Source of the DNA: Tannerella sp. | GTDB taxonomy: Bacteria > Bacteroidota > Bacteroidia > Bacteroidales > Tannerellaceae | Assembly: GCA_031262895.1 (NCBI GenBank) | Contig: JAISGW010000226.1 | Span: 1-17,799, forward strand | DNA: 17,799 nucleotides | Direction: 5' to 3' | Shown here: positions 13,712 to 17,799 of the stretch, in pieces | Position numbering within the stretch: position 1 is the stretch's first letter | Layout of the letters: each line of letters opens with the position of its first letter | Notes under the pieces: generated by a model | Databases searched by the model: none | Told to the model about the DNA's origin: nothing | The model's input: only the letters and a program-made list of their open reading frames with translations | Translations under genes and position numbers: made by a program

Positions 13712-16210
13712 TTAATCTTCCGTCTGTGTGCTCCCGGTGGAGGAACCTCCGCTTTTAAGGTCGTCGTTGGAAATGCTGCGTTTCACCTTCTTGATGGTCC
13801 CTTTCAAGGTGCCGAAGCGGTAGGAAACACGGAAGCGGAAATCGCGCATGGGCTGGTAGTTGACGCTGTACTGGCGGAAGGTGTCGCCTTCCGTTGTGTT
13901 GGTGTACTTCTGGTTCTTTACGAAGGGGCTGTTGCAATAGATGGCGATGGTGAGCCGCTTCTTGAGGAAGCTCTTGTTGAGGGAAATGCCGTGGAAGTAG
14001 AAGCTGCTGCCCTGGCCTTGCAGTTGCACGCTGGGCGTGAAGTAGCCGCCGTTGAGGGTGATGGCGAAGTCTTTCGGCAGGCTGAACTGGGCATTGGCGA
14101 ACAGACGGCCTGCGAAACCGCTGTTGGAGATGGCCTCGGTACCGTTGGTACCTTGCAAGTCGGTGTAATTAATGCCGCCGTTGAGCGAGATGTTGAAGAA
14201 CTTCACCGGACTGTAGCGCCCGTAGAGGAAAAGGCCGGTGTTCTGGTTATGCCCCATGTTGGCGTAGGTCGTATTGTTGATGCCGTTCTCGTCGACGAAA
14301 GTGTACGACTGTATGGCATTGTTGACGAAGCGGTAGCTGAGGTTGGCGTTGAAGTTGACCTTCGCCGTGAACAGGCTGTAGTTGAGGTTCAGCCCGTGGC
14401 TCTTCTCGGCTTCGAGGTTCGGGTTGCCGTAAGAGATGTTATAGGGGTTGGAATTGTCCACGTAAGGACTGAGATACCAGATGCCCGGGCGCGAAATGCG
14501 CATGTTGTATCCGAGGCGCAATTGCTGCGTCGTGCTGATTCTATAAGATACGGTAGCGCTCGGCACGAGGTTGAACATGTTGTCGCTGAAATTTTCTTCG
14601 GGCGCATCGGCATACTTCACCTTCAGGGCGGTGCCTTCGGCGCGCAGGCCGGCTTTGAAGCCGAACTTCTTGTACCGGATGGCGTAAGCCAGATAGGCGG
14701 AATAGATTTGCTGCCGGTGTTTGAAGTCGTTCAGCAAACTGCTCGCCGGGTCTTTCACCCAGCCGCCCGTTGCGGCGTCAAGAATACGTTCCTTGGTGTT
14801 GCTGTTGTTTTGCCGGAGGATATACTTGAGGCCGGCTTCCAGCGTATGTCCTTTGAAAAGCGGGGTGGTATAGTCTACCTGCAAGGTATGCTCGTTGGTA
14901 TAGGCGTCGTTGACATTCCATTTCGGGAAGCCGGAGGCGTAGGGGTAGTCTACGGTGTCGGAAAGGAAGGTCTTCGTCTTGCTGTCGTTGGGCGTGTTGC
15001 TGAAGCGGTAGGAAACCGTCAAGGTCTCGTCCTTCTTGTGCATGTTATGCTGGTAATCCACGTTCACGTCGGTGCCGCCGAAGGTGGGTTTGCCCATCAT
15101 GTTTTTCTTGTATTGGTAAGGGGTGAGCGCCACGCCATCGGCCGGCGTCATGGCCACCTGCTGTTCCGTCTTTTGGGTCATATTGCCGTTGAAGATATTG
15201 GCGCCGACCGTCAGGAGGTTGAGCGAGTCTATTTCGTAGCTGGCCTCCAGCGAGCCGAACTGGAAGGCGCCGTAGCTTTTGCTGCGCCCGTCGCCGCGCT
15301 CCGTGTTGCCGTAAGTGCCGTATTGCGTGTTCTCGTAGTGGCTTTCCGTCCAAGGATTATGTTGGTAATTGTAATTGTAATTGGCCGTCAAACCCAGCTT
15401 GCCGATTTTTGTCGTGAAATAAGCACCCGCGCCGGCCCGTCCGAGGGCAGAGACCGTGGCGTTCACCGTGCCCGTATAGCCCTGCATGGCGTTTTTGACG
15501 GTGATGATGTTGATGATGCCGCCCACGCCTTCGGCGTCATACTTGGCGCCCGGGTCGGTGATGACTTCGATATTCTTCACCTGGCTGGCCGGCATGCTCT
15601 TCAGCACGTCGGAGGCATTGCTCGAGGAGAGCATGTTCGAAGGCTTGCCGTTGAGGTAAATCTTAAAGTTGCTGGAGCCTTTCAATTGTATATTGTCTTC
15701 GCCGTCGACGGTGACCATGGGCACCTTGCGGAGCATGTCGAGCGTGTTGTTGGTTTGCGATTCCGGGTCTTCCTGCAGGCTGTAGGTAATCTTGTCCAAG
15801 TCTATCTTGACTAAGGGCTTTTGCGCCGTGACGGTCACGTTGCCGAGTGCCTGCTTCTCGTCGTCCATGAGGATTTTCCCCAAGTCCAGCACCTTGGCCT
15901 TGGCCGTTAGGGTGACTTTGACCTTTTTCGTCTTCATGCCGACCGACTGGAAGGTGACTATGTAAGTGCCGGGCGCCTTCATGGGAAGGGTGAACAGTCC
16001 GTCGCCGTCGGCGGCCATCATGGCTATCGTTTTTTCCGGGTGCGTCGTCGAGGCAATGCCCAGCGTGGCATACGGGAGCGTCTCCTGTGTCAGGGAGTCG
16101 ACGAGCTGGCCTTTCAGGGAATAAGCGGCCTTGCCCGTTTGCGCAAATAGGGAAGAAGTGAAAAAAAGAAATCCCCAAAGAAGCAGGGGAAGAATTGCGT
16201 GCTGTTTCAT
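13712..16210 (-). CDS. TonB-dependent-receptor-like outer-membrane barrel protein
   Basis: An 832-residue outer-membrane protein. Order of parts: signal peptide (about 1-23, ending LFAQ), a carboxypeptidase-regulatory-like beta-sandwich (about 27-115, YSLKGQLVDSLTQETLPYATL), a plug domain (about 120-240, with LRKVPMVTVDG, IYLNGKPS and the closing DAEGVGGIINIITVK), then a large barrel rich in aromatic strands. The barrel and the non-aromatic tail resemble the OMP_b-brl_3 group rather than SusC, and no susD gene is adjacent. The substrate is unknown. The frame opens upstream through the tRNA, so I chose the ATG at 16210 that begins the signal peptide. It lies 33 bp after tRNA-Arg; I see no separate promoter in that gap. 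Downstream is only a weak hairpin (TTCCCC/GGGGAA, 13671-13695). Confidence 0.92.
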   Translation of the reverse strand: MKQHAILPLLLWGFLFFTSSLFAQTGKAAYSLKGQLVDSLTQETLPYATLGIASTTHPEKTIAMMAADGDGLFTLPMKAPGTYIVTFQSVGMKTKKVKVTLTAKAKVLDLGKILMDDEKQALGNVTVTAQKPLVKIDLDKITYSLQEDPESQTNNTLDMLRKVPMVTVDGEDNIQLKGSSNFKIYLNGKPSNMLSSSNASDVLKSMPASQVKNIEVITDPGAKYDAEGVGGIINIITVKNAMQGYTGTVNATVSALGRAGAGAYFTTKIGKLGLTANYNYNYQHNPWTESHYENTQYGTYGNTERGDGRSKSYGAFQFGSLEASYEIDSLNLLTVGANIFNGNMTQKTEQQVAMTPADGVALTPYQYKKNMMGKPTFGGTDVNVDYQHNMHKKDETLTVSYRFSNTPNDSKTKTFLSDTVDYPYASGFPKWNVNDAYTNEHTLQVDYTTPLFKGHTLEAGLKYILRQNNSNTKERILDAATGGWVKDPASSLLNDFKHRQQIYSAYLAYAIRYKKFGFKAGLRAEGTALKVKYADAPEENFSDNMFNLVPSATVSYRISTTQQLRLGYNMRISRPGIWYLSPYVDNSNPYNISYGNPNLEAEKSHGLNLNYSLFTAKVNFNANLSYRFVNNAIQSYTFVDENGINNTTYANMGHNQNTGLFLYGRYSPVKFFNISLNGGINYTDLQGTNGTEAISNSGFAGRLFANAQFSLPKDFAITLNGGYFTPSVQLQGQGSSFYFHGISLNKSFLKKRLTIAIYCNSPFVKNQKYTNTTEGDTFRQYSVNYQPMRDFRFRVSYRFGTLKGTIKKVKRSISNDDLKSGGSSTGSTQTED

Positions 16211-16242
16211 CTTGTTCAGTTCGTAGGTGACTATCATTGTGT

Positions 16243-16319
16243 TGGTGACCCGGGTGGGATTCAAACCCACGACCTTCAGAACCGGAATCTGACGCTCTAT
16301 TCAGCTAAGCTACCGGGCC
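16243..16319 (-). tRNA. tRNA-Arg (CCG)
   Basis: A 77-nt cloverleaf on the minus strand. The acceptor stem GGCCCGG pairs with CCGGGTC (one G-T pair), and a D arm with GCTTAGC follows. The anticodon stem TCAGA/TCTGA encloses the loop TTCCGGT, giving anticodon CCG. The T arm is GTGGG/CCCAC with loop TTTGAAT. The discriminator is A, and CCA (16243-16245) is encoded. It reads arginine CGG codons. Confidence 0.95.
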
Positions 16320-16329
16320 ATTGCGGGCG

Positions 16330-16360
16330 CAAATGTAATACATCTCTTCCGCCTCGCCAA
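16330..16360 (-). promoter_or_regulatory. Promoter of tRNA-Arg
   Basis: Minus strand: TTGG (16357-16360), 19 bases, then TACATTTG (16330-16337), matching TAnnTTTG. The transcript would start close to the mature tRNA 5' end at 16319. Since the barrel receptor gene follows 33 bp after the tRNA, this promoter may also feed it. Confidence 0.7.
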
Positions 16361-16572
16361 GAAAAGAGCTTAATTCATCCTTATCCCCGCAAAAAAGAGG
16401 GGCGGCTTAGGCTTCCAACGGAGGCGTTCCATAGTTTTTTTCTGTTTCGTCACCAGCCGCAAGCCGGTGTTCCACAGCGTGATGCAGGTGACAAGGGCTT
16501 TCGTCACCGACCTGTTCCGGGTCGCCCTGGCTGCCGTCCTTCCCCGCCGCAAAAAAGCAGGGAGTTTTTGCG
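16361..16572. other. Gene-free segment with repeated short motifs
   Basis: No open frame here has a credible start, composition or family resemblance. The decamer GGTGACGAAA occurs twice on the minus strand (16445-16454, 16499-16508) and once more on the + strand outside this segment (16835-16844). GTTCCA occurs at 16426 and 16469, echoing the repeat unit further on. Short open frames on both strands cross the segment but conflict with each other. Confidence 0.4.
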
Positions 16573-16573
16573 A

Positions 16574-16631
16574 AAACATGGAACTTTTAGCAGCCAAAAG
16601 TCCGATGTTTTTTCAAAAATGTGGAACTTAT
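16574..16631. repeat. TGGAAC/GTTCCA repeat, copy B
   Basis: TGGAAC at 16579, a degenerate inverted unit GTCCGA at 16600 and TGGAAC at 16622 are spaced 21 and 22 bases apart. Bases 16574-16588 (AAACATGGAACTTTT) are identical to the minus strand of 3507-3493. Bases 16598-16631 match the minus strand of 3548-3515 without gaps at 29 of 34 positions. The two modules are in the opposite order to copy A, and the inverted arm has decayed, so the perfect hairpin of copy A is lost. Confidence 0.75.
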
Positions 16632-16706
16632 TTTTTAGGATTTAGTAGTTAGGAGACAGGAAGCAGCAGTATGTGGAATACTATCCCGCTAAATATGGCC
16701 GCCAAA

Positions 16707-16811
16707 ACGTTAAGTTACGGGCGCAAGACGTTGAATTTTCACCGCAAGACGTTGAATTTTCACCGCAAGACGTTGAATTTTCGCGACGGGACGTTGAATT
16801 CTCGTCGCTCG
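16707..16811. repeat. Five-copy 21-bp tandem repeat
   Basis: ACGTT recurs at 16707, 16728, 16749, 16770 and 16791, exactly 21 bases apart. Copies 2 and 3 are identical (ACGTTGAATTTTC followed by ACCGCAAG), copy 4 diverges in its last third, and copies 1 and 5 are degenerate. Two + frames and one - frame stay open across it (heptapeptide such as RKTLNFH in one), as expected for any stop-free unit of length divisible by three. I therefore do not call a gene. Confidence 0.92.
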
Positions 16812-16850
16812 CACCGGAGGCCGGAAATAAGTGCGGTGACGAAACCTTCT

Positions 16851-16886
16851 GTCATGCCTAAATAGTTGAATATTAATAGGTATGAC
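16851..16886. repeat. Small inverted repeat
   Basis: GTCATGCCTA (16851-16860) and TAGGTATGAC (16877-16886) pair over 10 positions with one G-T, around a 16-nt AT-rich loop. It lacks an adjoining T run, so it is not an obvious terminator; a protein-binding site or an mRNA hairpin are alternatives. Confidence 0.45.
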
Positions 16887-16937
16887 GAAGTGATATAAGG
16901 ATGGAAAACTTTTTTTGTCCACCAAAATCAGGAACGA

Positions 16938-16983
16938 AACAAGGTCTTGCCGGTACCTTTGCTTATCCCGGCAAGACCTTGTT
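16938..16983. terminator. Hairpin downstream of the LRR gene
   Basis: A perfect 16-bp stem (16938-16953 with 16968-16983, core CAAGGTCTTGCCGG) around a 14-nt loop lies 17 bases after the stop of the minus-strand LRR gene. The T tract on that strand is short (TTTCGTT), so termination may be imperfect. Confidence 0.7.
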
Positions 16984-16999
16984 GTCTTATTTCAGTGTG

Positions 17000-17799
17000 C
17001 TACGGCATCTGCTCTATGGAGAGGCTGCCACCCTGCTTGGTGAAGATGGTATTTGTCCAGGCGGGATACTTCTGTATATCCGCGTAGATATGCTCCAAGT
17101 TTACCGTCGAGAAAAATATGTCTGTATAGTTTGAAGGAGCGGGCGTCGCCGACGGGTCTTCATCTTGGCCTGAGTGTGCGGCAAATTGCGGCTTGTCGCC
17201 CAGGAATGTGATGGTCTTGATTGTGGTGCAATTCCTAAGTACATCAAGTCCTATATAGGTCAGGTCGGCGGGCAGCGTCAGGCTTTCCAAAGACGAGCCG
17301 GCAAAGGCATAGGCGCCTATTTTATCCATGCTTTCCGGAAAGATGACCTTCTCCACTGTACTACCGGCGAAGGCAAAGCCCCCAATCTTTTTCAGACCTT
17401 CGGGGAGAATGACCTTCGTTATCGTAGTGTTGCGATAGAAAGGCAGGGCGGCCTTTGCTACATCATCATCTCCTCCGAAATCATTCTGCAAATCCACATT
17501 CTCTTTCCCTATGGACAACACCGGTACGCCGTCGAGTTCGGCTGGGATGCTTACCGTAGCCTCCGAGCCGGCGTAATGGCCGAGCGTGCCGGTGGCAACG
17601 TCGAAGGCGAAGGGAGTCTGTGCCACTTCCAGTTCCAGGTCGATGCCCCGGCCGCGTATGTTGATATGGCCGATGCGGTTGGCTGCGATGTCGTTGGTGT
17701 CCAGCTCGAACGTGAGCTTGCCGTCTTCCACTTTGGCGTTTTTAATCCAAACGCTGTCGACGGTGACGAGGCTCTCTGCGGCGGCGCGGGTGGCGCGGG
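17000..17799 (-). CDS. BACON-domain and leucine-rich-repeat (BspA-like) protein, 5' end missing
   Basis: The frame is open to the window edge, so only the C-terminal 265 or so residues are seen; a GTG at 17731 is not the true start. The first visible part (TVDSVWIKNAK, then GKLTFELDTN, RIGHINIRG and a closing LELEVAQTP) has the pattern of a BACON domain, an immunoglobulin-like module common in secreted Bacteroidota proteins. After it come LRR_5/BspA-type repeats of about 23 residues: TITKVILPEGLKKIGGFAFAG, TVEKVIFPESMDKIGAYAFAG and SLESLTLPADLTYIGLDVL. The protein ends SIEQMP with no type IX secretion or LPXTG signal. Such proteins are usually surface lipoproteins that bind host or matrix partners, but no ligand can be inferred. 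Confidence 0.85.
   Translation of the reverse strand, partial: RATRAAAESLVTVDSVWIKNAKVEDGKLTFELDTNDIAANRIGHINIRGRGIDLELEVAQTPFAFDVATGTLGHYAGSEATVSIPAELDGVPVLSIGKENVDLQNDFGGDDDVAKAALPFYRNTTITKVILPEGLKKIGGFAFAGSTVEKVIFPESMDKIGAYAFAGSSLESLTLPADLTYIGLDVLRNCTTIKTITFLGDKPQFAAHSGQDEDPSATPAPSNYTDIFFSTVNLEHIYADIQKYPAWTNTIFTKQGGSLSIEQMP

Noticed and set aside
13448..15814. 788-codon + strand open frame opposite the barrel receptor
   Set aside because: The minus strand has a signal peptide, plug and barrel in frame; the + frame is Val/Ala/Gly/Glu-rich with no recognisable domain, typical of an antisense shadow in GC-rich codon positions.
16243..16319. tRNA-Arg as an attachment site of an integrated element
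   Set aside because: No second copy of the tRNA 3' end and no integrase is visible in the window.
16199..16645. Open frame of 148 codons on the + strand
   Set aside because: It runs antisense through the whole tRNA-Arg and into the repeat island, so it cannot be accepted as a gene.
16707..16811. CRISPR array
   Set aside because: The repeats are contiguous 21-mers with no unique spacers between them, and no cas gene is present.
16671..16865. Gene for a heptapeptide-repeat protein (RKTLNF-type)
   Set aside because: Two + frames and one - frame are all open across the same repeat, the outer copies are decayed, and there is no family resemblance, so openness alone is not evidence of coding.

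Overview
The window comes from a chromosome of the phylum Bacteroidota, most likely order Bacteroidales. The reasons are TAnnTTTG-type -7 promoter elements, a CydB of the Bacteroidales type preceded by a DUF4492 small protein, the order coaX / outer-membrane protein / TPR protein / LptC, a TonB-linked carboxypeptidase-regulatory barrel receptor, and a BACON-plus-leucine-rich-repeat surface protein. I cannot fix the genus. GC content looks moderate (around 50% by eye).

Layout. 1-190: the end of an rRNA operon on the + strand (5S rRNA and its terminator). 240-3393: a + strand cytochrome bd oxidase operon (DUF4492 gene, cydA, cydB). 3394-3546: a convergent junction holding two hairpins, one of them part of a repeat seen again at 16.6 kb. 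3547-5613 (- strand): polyphosphate kinase ppk1. Divergent from it lies an Hsp20 small heat-shock gene (5831-6253, +). A 25-bp-stem hairpin separates hsp20 from a long convergent - strand operon. Read from 13.6 kb down to 6.35 kb, that operon holds a coiled-coil ZapB-like protein, zapA, rny (RNase Y), coaX, an outer-membrane barrel protein, a secreted TPR protein, an LptC lipoprotein and a PLP-dependent aminotransferase of the CobD/HisC type. 13712-16210 (-): a TonB-dependent-receptor-like barrel protein, directly downstream of tRNA-Arg(CCG). 16320-16999: about 680 bp without a convincing gene, full of short repeats. 17000-17799 (-): the 3' part of a BACON + LRR protein, cut by the window edge.

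How the genes fit together. The cyd operon gives oxygen scavenging or microaerobic respiration. ppk1 and hsp20 are both stress-associated and share a divergent promoter region. The long operon combines cell division (ZapA and its coiled-coil neighbour), RNA turnover (RNase Y), CoA synthesis (CoaX) and envelope building (barrel, TPR, LptC); it is a housekeeping block with tight gene spacing.

No phage, insertion sequence, CRISPR array or defence system is visible. The least explained part is the gene-free stretch near 16.4-16.9 kb. It carries a 5-copy, 21-bp tandem array and a TGGAAC/GTTCCA-centred repeat of 21-22 nt periodicity, whose modules recur in swapped order 13 kb away beside ppk1.
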